6,450 nucleotides of DNA from positions 1 to 6,450 of the forward strand of contig JASHPP010000388.1 of the NCBI GenBank assembly GCA_030038035.1, written 5' to 3'. The stretch is from Trebonia sp. GTDB lineage: Bacteria > Actinomycetota > Actinomycetes > Streptosporangiales > Streptosporangiaceae. Under the pieces are notes generated by a model. That model made no database searches. It worked only from the letters and a program-made list of their open reading frames with translations, and had not been told where the DNA came from. A program made the translations under genes and the position numbers. Below are positions 1 through 5,233 of this stretch, piece after piece; within the stretch, counting starts at the first letter, position 1, and every line of letters begins with the position of its first letter.

Positions 1-489
1 GGGGTATGGGCGGCCGGGGACGCCACCGGCTCCGGCCACACCCACGTGGCCAGGTACCAGGCGGGCATCGTGGCCGCCAACATCCTCGGCGAGCCCCGCC
101 TCGCGGACTACCGCGCGATCCCGCGCACCGTCTACACCGATCCGTCGGTGTTCGCGGTCGGCATGACGCCCGCGACGGCCGCGGCGGCCGGAACGGCGCT
201 GGCCACCGTGAGCTCGGCGATGGCGGGCACCGCGCGGGGAAGGCTTGACGCCGACGATGCTGGGTACGTGGAGCTGTACGCGGAACCAGATTCGGGCATG
301 CTTGTGGGGGCCGCTGCCGTCGGGCCGGACGCCGCGGACTGGATGGCGGAAGTCACCCTCGCGATCAGGGCCGAGGTCCCTGTCAAGACGCTGGCGGACG
401 TTGTCCACGCCTTCCCGACCCACGGCGAGGTCCTCGAGGCTCCGCTGCGCGCGCTGGCGGGGTGGCCGCCAGGCGGCCCACTGGCCTGA
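1..489 (+). CDS. FAD/NAD(P)-dependent pyridine nucleotide-disulfide oxidoreductase-fold protein, C-terminal part (5' truncated)
   Basis: The frame is open from base 1 with no start, so the N-terminus lies outside the window; 162 residues remain. Residues 3-21 read like the second FAD-binding segment of the lipoamide dehydrogenase/mercuric reductase family: WAAGDATG, where the Asp normally contacts the flavin ribityl chain, then THVARYQAG. From about residue 41 the sequence fits the C-terminal dimerisation domain (PRTVYTDPSVFAVGMT, then VGAAAVGPDA). Near the end is HAFPTHGE (136-143). In dihydrolipoamide dehydrogenase the residue before Pro is the catalytic His; here it is Phe138, while Glu143 is kept. 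A true lipoamide dehydrogenase is therefore unlikely. A Mer-like or quinone/disulfide reductase of unknown substrate fits better, but the redox-Cys region is not visible. It is probably cytosolic. A small acidic ORF follows after 33 nt and may be cotranscribed. The family is secure; the substrate is unknown. Confidence 0.9.
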   Translation, partial: GVWAAGDATGSGHTHVARYQAGIVAANILGEPRLADYRAIPRTVYTDPSVFAVGMTPATAAAAGTALATVSSAMAGTARGRLDADDAGYVELYAEPDSGMLVGAAAVGPDAADWMAEVTLAIRAEVPVKTLADVVHAFPTHGEVLEAPLRALAGWPPGGPLA

Positions 490-510
490 GGGAAGAACGA
501 ACGAGCACAC

Positions 511-515
511 GGAGG
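511..515 (+). promoter_or_regulatory. Shine-Dalgarno site setting the TTG start of the acidic ORF
   Basis: GGAGG lies 7 nt before TTG at 523. The next in-frame ATGs, at 532 and 538, would be 16 and 22 nt away, too far for this site. This spacing is why TTG is chosen as the start. Confidence 0.65.
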
Positions 516-522
516 TCAAGCG

Positions 523-690
523 TTGAGCGAGATGGACATGGAAACGCCGGGGGAAGACGCCGCCGAGCAGGCCCGCGAGGTCCCCGAGGAGGAGGACGCA
601 GAGCTGCGGGAGCTGCCGATCGAGGTGAACGAGGCCGACGCGGCCGAGCAGGTTCGCGACGTCGGCTACGACGACGAGGACTATCGCTAG
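523..690 (+). CDS. Small, highly acidic protein with an internal DAAEQ repeat (55 aa)
   Basis: A TTG start with GGAGG 7 nt upstream opens a 55-residue frame ending in TAG. The protein has 22 Asp/Glu, four Arg and no Lys, His, Cys, Trp or Phe, so it is strongly negative and probably disordered. There is no signal peptide or membrane segment. Two related units are visible: DAAEQAREV (12-20) and DAAEQVRDV (39-47), identical at 7 of 9 positions. The C-terminus is GYDDEDYR. From memory, short actinobacterial proteins of the same style (Asp/Glu-Ala-AEQ units, then an acidic tail ending in Tyr-Arg) exist without known function; I cannot confirm homology here. The ORF sits 33 nt behind the oxidoreductase and about 100 nt before tetR, so it may be the last gene of the upstream unit. 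Arguments for it being real are the SD, the repeat and the ordered composition. Function unknown. Confidence 0.72.
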   Translation: MSEMDMETPGEDAAEQAREVPEEEDAELRELPIEVNEADAAEQVRDVGYDDEDYR

Positions 691-714
691 CCGCCGGCCG
701 CGTCCTGCCTGTCC

Positions 715-720
715 TACGAT
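715..720 (+). promoter_or_regulatory. Possible -10 box for the tetR-DUF3107 unit
   Basis: TACGAT fits the actinobacterial TANNNT -10 pattern and would start transcription near 726-728, about 65 nt before tetR. No good -35 hexamer is seen at 16-18 nt spacing (the region reads CCGCCGG), so the call is weak. Confidence 0.3.
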
Positions 721-730
721 GAGTCGAATA

Positions 731-751
731 CGGCGGAGCGCGCTTCCGCCG
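731..751 (+). promoter_or_regulatory. Palindrome upstream of tetR: candidate operator or leader hairpin
   Basis: CGGCGGA (731-737) and TCCGCCG (745-751) are perfect inverted arms around a 7-nt centre. The element lies 40 nt before the tetR ATG and just downstream of the possible -10 at 715-720, where a self-repressing TetR protein would be expected to bind. As RNA it would form a 7-bp GC stem. No T-tract follows, so a classical terminator for the acidic ORF is less likely. The palindrome is seen; its role is inferred. Confidence 0.4.
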
Positions 752-791
752 CGGCTCGGTTCCGCAATCAGACAGCCAGCACCCGGAGAAC

Positions 792-1442
792 ATGTTGACC
801 GCCACATCAGCCGCCCGGCCACGCGGGACACGGCTCCCCCGGCTGGCACGCCGCCGCCAGCTGCTGGACGCCGCCATGGAGGTCTTCGTCGCCCGCGGCT
901 ACCACGCGGCGGCGATGGACGAGATCGCTGAGCGCGCCGGGGTCAGCAAGCCCGTCCTCTACCAGCACTTCCCCGGCAAGCAGGAGCTGTACCTCGCGCT
1001 GCTCGACGAGAGCGTGGAGAGCCTGATCGAGGCGGTCCGCACCGCGCTGCGGTCGACGAACGACAACCGGCAGCGGGTCAGCGCGACATTCAGCGCGTAC
1101 TTCGCGTACGTCGCCGAGCACCGCGGGACATTCCGGCTGGTCTTCGAGTCGGACTTCAACGATCCCGCGGTCCGCGAGCGGCTGGACACGGCGGACCGCA
1201 AGTGCTCGGACATGATCAGCCAGGTGATCAAGGAGGACGCCGGCCTGGCGGACGACGAGGCGCACCTGCTGGGCATAAGCCTCGTGGGCATGGCTCAGGT
1301 TAGTGCCAGGTACTGGCTGAGTACCCTGGGCACCATCCCCAGGGAGGCGGCCGAGCACCTCGTGGCGAGGCTGGCCTGGCGCGGGATCAGCGGCTGGCCG
1401 CGGACCTCCGACCAGCCGGAACAGCCGCTCGCAGACGTGTGA
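792..1442 (+). CDS. TetR/AcrR-family transcriptional regulator
   Basis: This 216-aa protein has the standard TetR layout. An N-terminal DNA-binding domain runs over residues 20-70: helix 1 RRQLLDAAMEVFVARGY, then the helix-turn-helix AMDEIAERAGVSKPVLYQHF and the following GKQELYLALL. It is followed by a helical ligand/dimer domain without sequence clues to a ligand. Length is typical. ATG at 792 has GGAG only 3 nt upstream; TTG at 795, the next codon, would have 6 nt spacing, so either may be used. DUF3107 follows 8 nt after the stop, which implies cotranscription. In Mycobacterium tuberculosis the similar pair Rv3208-Rv3208A lies near the helicase gene rhlE (Rv3211), matching this order (from memory). 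Self-regulation through the palindrome at 731-751 is plausible but inferred. The family is certain; targets and ligand are unknown. Confidence 0.95.
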   Translation: MLTATSAARPRGTRLPRLARRRQLLDAAMEVFVARGYHAAAMDEIAERAGVSKPVLYQHFPGKQELYLALLDESVESLIEAVRTALRSTNDNRQRVSATFSAYFAYVAEHRGTFRLVFESDFNDPAVRERLDTADRKCSDMISQVIKEDAGLADDEAHLLGISLVGMAQVSARYWLSTLGTIPREAAEHLVARLAWRGISGWPRTSDQPEQPLADV

Positions 1443-1450
1443 GGAGCGCC

Positions 1451-1687
1451 GTGGAAGTCAAGATCGGGATCCAGTCCATACCGCGCGAGCTCGTCGTGGA
1501 GACCGACGCGGGCCCCGGGGAGATCGAGCGCGACCTCGCGGCGGCGCTCAGCGGCAAGGGCGGTCCCGCGATATTCGCGCTGACCACCGCGAAGGGCGGC
1601 CGGGTCCTCATCGCGGCCGACAAGATCGCCTTCGTGGAGTTCGGCGGCGACCAGTCGCGCCGTGTGGGCTTCGGCAACGTCGGCTAG
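1451..1687 (+). CDS. DUF3107 family protein (TB9.4-like), 78 aa
   Basis: The sequence VEVKIGIQSIPRELVVETDAG (slightly shortened: VEVKIGIQ at 1-8, PRELVVET at 11-18) and the end RVLIAADKIAFVEFG...RRVGFG match what I know of DUF3107, a small actinobacterial family that includes mycobacterial TB9.4 (Rv3208A). It is a short alpha/beta protein without signal peptide or membrane helix. GTG at 1451 is chosen because GAGGAG (1441-1446) precedes it by 4 nt and family members start with MEVKIG. The alternative GTG at 1439 overlaps the tetR stop and adds four residues. It is coupled to tetR with an 8-nt gap, and a GC hairpin follows 5 nt after the stop. No biochemical function is known to me; conservation next to tetR suggests that they work together. 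Confidence 0.92.
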   Translation: MEVKIGIQSIPRELVVETDAGPGEIERDLAAALSGKGGPAIFALTTAKGGRVLIAADKIAFVEFGGDQSRRVGFGNVG

Positions 1688-1692
1688 CGGTT

Positions 1693-1717
1693 CCGGGCGT
1701 GCCTGCACCGCGCCCGG
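1693..1717 (+). terminator. GC hairpin after DUF3107, possible U-less terminator
   Basis: CCGGGCGTG (1693-1701) pairs with CGCGCCCGG (1709-1717), giving 9 bp with one G-T wobble around a 7-nt loop. It begins 5 nt after the DUF3107 stop. No T-run follows (CACGACAAAC), so it would be the T-less kind proposed for actinobacteria, or an mRNA 3'-end stabiliser. Confidence 0.45.
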
Positions 1718-1779
1718 CACGACAAACGCGGGTCACGGGGCCGCGCACGGCGTGGGACACGAGGATGGCAAGCCATGTC

Positions 1780-1788
1780 TGGTACCGT
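1780..1788 (+). promoter_or_regulatory. Possible extended -10 promoter for the helicase unit
   Basis: TGG directly before TACCGT (1783-1788) gives an extended -10 (TGN-TANNNT). Transcription would start near 1795 and leave a leader of about 115 nt before the helicase SD start. No clear -35 is visible upstream, which is tolerable for an extended -10. Weak evidence without transcript data. Confidence 0.3.
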
Positions 1789-1805
1789 GGGTGACGACTA
1801 GACGA

Positions 1806-1823
1806 TGGAATGTCGTAATTCCA
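1806..1823 (+). repeat. AT-rich inverted repeat in the helicase leader
   Basis: TGGAAT (1806-1811) and ATTCCA (1818-1823) are perfect inverted arms around 6 nt. It is the most AT-rich stretch of the gap and lies just after the possible promoter at 1780-1788, so it could be an operator or a weak leader hairpin. The role is unknown. Confidence 0.35.
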
Positions 1824-1855
1824 GTTCGTGTTGACACCGATGCTGTGCCGTGCTG

Positions 1856-1878
1856 CCGCGCGCCCGAGGGCGGCGCGG
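1856..1878 (+). promoter_or_regulatory. Strong GC hairpin in the helicase 5' leader
   Basis: CCGCGCGCC (1856-1864) pairs with GGC-(G bulge)-GCGCGG (1869-1878), closing a CGAG tetraloop: nine G-C pairs with one bulged G. It ends 21 nt before the SD at 1900. A stable leader stem ahead of an RNA helicase gene would suit self-regulation, but that is inference. It could also act as an mRNA stabiliser. Confidence 0.4.
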
Positions 1879-1899
1879 GCACCGGGCGGCTCAGCTCAC

Positions 1900-1905
1900 G
1901 GAGGA
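1900..1905 (+). promoter_or_regulatory. Shine-Dalgarno site pointing to a CTG start
   Basis: GGAGGA is the only strong SD ahead of the helicase. It lies 4 nt (5 nt counted from GGAGG) before CTG at 1910. The in-frame ATG at 1925 is about 20 nt away, and GTG at 1850 lies upstream of the site with no purine-rich SD of its own. Confidence 0.55.
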
Positions 1906-1909
1906 ACCC

Positions 1910-3481
1910 CTGACAACTCAACCAATGCAGCCCGAGGCCGCCGACGAGGGGCCAGCGAGCCCCCCGGCACCCGGGTGGATGTACGCGGTGCCGTTCCGCG
2001 ACCTGGGCGTCGACGAAACTATCTGCACCGCACTCGAGGCCGTCGGCATCGTGACCTCGTTCCCGATTCAGGCGCTGACGCTGCCGCTCGCGATTGACGG
2101 CCAGGACATCATCGGCCAGGCGCGCACCGGCACGGGCAAGACGCTCGCCTTCGGCGTACCCATGCTGAACCGGCTGGCTACCACGTTCGCCGCCGACCGC
2201 ACCGCGAAAACGCCTTCGGCGCTGGTCGTCGTCCCGACCAGGGAGCTGGCCGTCCAGGTCGCCGAGGACATCTCGCAGGCCGGCCTGTACCTGGGCGCGC
2301 GCGTGCTGACCGTGTACGGCGGACGCGCCTACGAGCCGCAGCTCGAGGGTCTGGCGGCAGGCACGGACATCATCGTGGGCACCCCCGGGCGGCTCCTCGA
2401 CCTGGCCGAGCGCAAGAACCTCGACCTTTCGCGGATCCGCATGCTCGTGCTCGACGAGGCGGACAAGATGATGGACCTCGGCTTCATGCCGGACGTGGAG
2501 CGCCTGCTGCGGCTCATCCCGGAGGACCGGCAGACCATGCTGTTCTCGGCGACCATGCCCGGCGAGGTGGTGACGCTGGCGCGCCGGCACATGCGGCGGC
2601 CGACGAACATCCGGGCCGAGCAGGCCGACGAGCCGGCCCCGCCACCGCTCACCAGGCAGTATGTCTACCGCACCCATCACCTGGACAAGATCGAGGTGCT
2701 CGCGCGCGTCCTGCAGGCCAAGGACCGCGGCCTTTCGATCGTGTTCTGCCAGACCAAGCGCGCCGCCGACCAGGTGGCGACCGCCCTGGGCGACCGCGGA
2801 TTCGCGGCCGCGACCGTGCACGGGGACCTGGGCCAGGCCCAGCGCGAGCGCGCGCTGCGCGCGTTCCGCGGCGGCAAGGTGGACGTGCTCGTCGCCACCG
2901 AGGTCGCTGCCCGCGGCATCGACGTCGACGACGTGACGCACGTGATCAACTACGAGTGCCCGGATGACGAGAAGATGTACGTGCACCGGATCGGCCGCAC
3001 CGGCCGGGCAGGCCGGGCCGGCGTCGCGGTGACGTTCGTCGATTGGCGCGACATGCCGCGCTGGAAGCTCATCAACGACGCGCTCGGCCTTGGCCAGCCC
3101 GAGCCGGCGGAGACCTACTCCACCTCCGAGCACCTGTTCACCGAGCTGTCCATCCCGCCAGGCGCCACCGGCACGCTGCCGCGGGCGATGCGCGCCAGGG
3201 CGGGGCTGTCCGCCGAGGCGGAAGAGGACCTCGGCGAAACCGGACGGGTCAACTCCCGGCGCACCACGGCCCGCACCCGCAGCCGGGGCAGCCGGTCCCG
3301 CGACGGGGCGCCCGCCCGCACGGCAGTGGACGCAGCCGGCGGGCGCGTCGCGCGCGACGAAGGCACGCCCGCCCGCGCCCGCCGCAGGCGCCGCACCCGC
3401 GGCGGCCGCGAGGTCGCCAGGGACGCCGTTCGCGAGGTAATCATCGAAGTCCCGGCGGACGGATCCCAGCAGGCTTCCTGA
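1910..3481 (+). CDS. rhlE: DEAD-box ATP-dependent RNA helicase, RhlE type
   Basis: This is an ATP-driven RNA-unwinding enzyme of superfamily 2, acting in the cytosol on structured RNA (RNA decay, ribosome assembly or cold adaptation in relatives). All motifs are intact, counted from CTG 1910: Q-motif Phe29 to Gln54, Walker A ARTGTGKT (71-78), PTRELA (109-114), TPGR (158-161), DEAD (182-185), SAT (213-215), IVFCQT (277-282), ARGIDV (334-339), HRIGRTGR (359-366). Residues 450-500 form a basic Arg-rich tail (RTRSRGSRSR, ARARRRRRTRGGR), likely an extra RNA-binding region. CTG is chosen from its SD; ATG at 1925 is the conservative alternative and changes nothing in the fold. The leader carries an inverted repeat and a GC hairpin. 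An alpha/beta hydrolase starts 2 nt after the stop, so the two are probably cotranscribed. The gene symbol follows the RhlE-like family and the tetR-DUF3107 context; it could be labelled only DEAD/DEAH helicase. Confidence 0.96.
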   Translation: MTTQPMQPEAADEGPASPPAPGWMYAVPFRDLGVDETICTALEAVGIVTSFPIQALTLPLAIDGQDIIGQARTGTGKTLAFGVPMLNRLATTFAADRTAKTPSALVVVPTRELAVQVAEDISQAGLYLGARVLTVYGGRAYEPQLEGLAAGTDIIVGTPGRLLDLAERKNLDLSRIRMLVLDEADKMMDLGFMPDVERLLRLIPEDRQTMLFSATMPGEVVTLARRHMRRPTNIRAEQADEPAPPPLTRQYVYRTHHLDKIEVLARVLQAKDRGLSIVFCQTKRAADQVATALGDRGFAAATVHGDLGQAQRERALRAFRGGKVDVLVATEVAARGIDVDDVTHVINYECPDDEKMYVHRIGRTGRAGRAGVAVTFVDWRDMPRWKLINDALGLGQPEPAETYSTSEHLFTELSIPPGATGTLPRAMRARAGLSAEAEEDLGETGRVNSRRTTARTRSRGSRSRDGAPARTAVDAAGGRVARDEGTPARARRRRRTRGGREVARDAVREVIIEVPADGSQQAS

Positions 3482-3483
3482 CC

Positions 3484-4371
3484 GTGTCCACGCCGACCTT
3501 GCTAGACCTGCCAGCCGGAGCACGCCGGGCGGCCGTGGAAACCGCTCGCGGCACGTTCGCCGCGCTCGAGGCGCTGCCCGCGTCCGGGGCCTGCGAGCTG
3601 GGCACGGCGCTGCTCGTGCCCGGCTACACCGGCAGCAAGGAGGACTTCATCCTGGTGCTCGGCCAGCTCGCGGCCGCCGGGCGCCGGGTGCTCTCGATCG
3701 ACATGCGCGGGCAGTACCAGACGCCGGGCCCGGACGACGCGGCCGCCTACGACCCGGCCGAACTCGGCAGGGACATCGCCGCGCTGGCGCGGGCGACCGG
3801 CGCGGTGCACCTGCTCGGCCACTCCTTCGGCGGCCTGGTGATCCGGGAAGCGGTGCTGGCAGGGTCCTGCGCTCCCGGCTCGCTGAGCCTGCTGTGCTCG
3901 GGCCCAGGGGCGCTGCCCGCCCCGCGCGCGGACGAGCTGCGGTTCATGCTTGACTTCGTGGCCGGCACCGCCCCGCAGGATCTCAAGGGGAAGATCGCCG
4001 AGATCTGGCACACGATGATGGAACCGCAGGCGGTCGCGGACGGGGTGCCCCCGCAGATCGTCGCGTTCCTGCGGGAGCGCCTGCTCGCCAGCAGCGCTGC
4101 CGGGCTCGCCGCCATGGCCGGGCACCTGCTGACTGCCGCGGACAAGACCGAGGACCTCGCCAGCCGCGACATCCCGACGTTCGTGCTCTACGGCGAGGAC
4201 GACAACGCCTGGCCGCCCGCGGTGCAGGAGGACATGGCGCTGCGGCTGAACGCGCGCCGCGCGTGCATCCCGGGCGCGGCGCACTCCCCCGCCGTCGAGG
4301 CGCCGGCCACGACAGCGCACGAGCTGACGTCGTTCTGGAACGCCGCCGAGGAGGCGGGCGCCGCGAGCTAA
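3484..4371 (+). CDS. Alpha/beta-fold hydrolase
   Basis: This 295-aa protein has the alpha/beta hydrolase layout. An oxyanion-side loop LLVPGYTGSKED is at 43-54 and SIDMRGQYQT at 71-80. The nucleophile elbow is GHSFGG (Ser114), the acid is probably Asp240 in YGEDDNAWPP, and the catalytic His is His267 in PGAAHSP. The triad is complete and in the usual order, with a helical lid region over about 145-225. There is no signal peptide, so it is probably cytosolic. The substrate (ester, lactone, epoxide or peptide-like) cannot be told from sequence. GTG lies 2 nt after the helicase TGA with no good SD, which suggests translational coupling to the helicase. Its TAA stop overlaps the TAG stop of the opposing nuclease gene. 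Start alternatives overlapping the helicase tail exist but are unsupported. Confidence 0.92.
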   Translation: MSTPTLLDLPAGARRAAVETARGTFAALEALPASGACELGTALLVPGYTGSKEDFILVLGQLAAAGRRVLSIDMRGQYQTPGPDDAAAYDPAELGRDIAALARATGAVHLLGHSFGGLVIREAVLAGSCAPGSLSLLCSGPGALPAPRADELRFMLDFVAGTAPQDLKGKIAEIWHTMMEPQAVADGVPPQIVAFLRERLLASSAAGLAAMAGHLLTAADKTEDLASRDIPTFVLYGEDDNAWPPAVQEDMALRLNARRACIPGAAHSPAVEAPATTAHELTSFWNAAEEAGAAS

Positions 4372-4380
4372 GCCAGCTCG
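4364..4380. terminator. Hairpin across two convergent stop codons, possible bidirectional terminator
   Basis: CGAGCT (4364-4369) and AGCTCG (4375-4380) form a 6-bp stem with a 5-nt loop. It spans the hydrolase TAA (4369-4371) and the nuclease TAG (4370-4368, minus). No T-run follows on either strand, so termination here is only a possibility. Confidence 0.25.
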
Positions 4381-5228
4381 GCGAGCCCCTCCCACGGCCG
4401 CCGCGCGGCCGCGGCCGCCTGGCCTTCCTGGCAGTGCCGCTGGTAGTCGCACCAGCCGCAGGCCAGGCTTGGCCGTGGCGGGAAAACTTCGTCGTACTTC
4501 TCCGGCGGCAGCTGTGCGCGCATCCGCTCGTCCGCCTCGGCGCATTCGGCGGCGACCTCCTCGGCCCGGCGCAGGTGCCTGGCCAGCGAGTCGCCGGTGT
4601 GCTCCCAGCCGAACACCAGCCCGGTCGGCAGGTGGTGCAGTTCGACGCGCCGGCAGTCACGCCGCAGCACTCGCGCGGCGGCGATCGCGTACAGCGCGAG
4701 CGCCAGCGAACTGCGCGCGTCGTCCACGGTCAGCACGTGCCTGCCGGTCTTGTAGTCGACGACGACCAGTTCGGTGCCGCCGTCGGCGCCGGGCCTGGCG
4801 TCCAGCCGGTCGATGCGCCCGGACACGGCGATCGCGTCGGTCCGCGTCGCCACCGTGCGCTCCACCCCGGCCGGCTCGTCCGCCGGATCCAGCCCGGCAA
4901 CGTAGGTTTCCACCATCTGCCGCGCCCAGGCGCGGTACCGGGCCGACTGCGCGTCGCTCGCGTACCCTTCGGTGATCCACCCCTGGTCGAGCAGCGCGCC
5001 GGCCGCCGCCACGGTCCGCCTGGGCAGGGGCAGCCGCCACCAGCCGGCCAGCGCGTTGTGCACGCTCGCGCCGAGGCTGTTGTGCGCCCACGGCGGCCCC
5101 TTCGGCGGCACCGGCCGGTCCAGGTAGCTCATCCGGTACCGGCGCGGGCAGTCCAGCCAGGTCGTCAGCCTGGTCGGGGTGCACGAGTAAAGCCGCCGCG
5201 GCATCCCATCGAAACCGAGCTGCTCCAC
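4368..5228 (-). CDS. RecB/Cas4-type PD-(D/E)XK nuclease with four-cysteine Fe-S pattern
   Basis: This 286-aa protein matches stand-alone RecB-family nucleases (PDDEXK_1). The N-terminus has SCTPTRLTTWLDCPRRY (15-31). His57 (GASVHNAL) is followed by Asp140 (SGRIDRLD), then Asp158 and Lys160 (VVDYKTG), which are the metal-binding and catalytic residues of the fold. Cys27 with Cys257, Cys260 and Cys266 (CGWCDYQRHC) gives the C...C-x2-C-x5-C arrangement that holds a 4Fe-4S cluster in AddB and Cas4. The QxxxY helix motif is not kept: Ala176 stands where Gln would be, before Tyr180. It is expected to cut DNA ends or single strands, probably in repair; no Cas genes are near. GTG at 5228 follows the MBL gene stop by 5 nt with a weak SD, so coupling is likely; Met9 is an alternative start. 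The family is secure; the biological substrate is unknown. Confidence 0.92.
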   Translation of the reverse strand: MEQLGFDGMPRRLYSCTPTRLTTWLDCPRRYRMSYLDRPVPPKGPPWAHNSLGASVHNALAGWWRLPLPRRTVAAAGALLDQGWITEGYASDAQSARYRAWARQMVETYVAGLDPADEPAGVERTVATRTDAIAVSGRIDRLDARPGADGGTELVVVDYKTGRHVLTVDDARSSLALALYAIAAARVLRRDCRRVELHHLPTGLVFGWEHTGDSLARHLRRAEEVAAECAEADERMRAQLPPEKYDEVFPPRPSLACGWCDYQRHCQEGQAAAAARRPWEGLAELA

Positions 5229-5233
5229 CGAGC

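Noticed and set aside
46..489. GTG at 46 as a true start of the first gene
   Set aside because: The frame is open to base 1 and the residues before it (GVWAAGDATG) are part of the FAD-binding motif, so the gene is truncated by the window edge.
1831..1836. TTGACA as a -35 box for the helicase promoter
   Set aside because: No TANNNT hexamer follows at 16-19 nt; the region is TGCTGCCGCG. The match to the consensus is probably chance.
1850..1909. Helicase start at GTG 1850
   Set aside because: It has no SD, would place the GC hairpin and the strong SD at 1900 inside the coding region, and adds an Arg/Gly stretch unlike helicase N-termini.
1733..3523. 596-codon open frame on the minus strand opposite the helicase
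   Set aside because: It mirrors the helicase codons in GC-rich DNA, is Arg/Ala/Gly-rich without any recognisable domain, and the plus frame has every DEAD-box motif.
3502..4545. 347-codon minus-strand open frame opposite the alpha/beta hydrolase
   Set aside because: The hydrolase has an intact catalytic triad on the plus strand; this frame is low-complexity and spans the convergent gene ends.
4368..5228. A CRISPR Cas4 gene
   Set aside because: Cys and nuclease motifs are shared with Cas4, but there are no cas neighbours or repeat arrays in the window; a general RecB-family nuclease is the simpler call.
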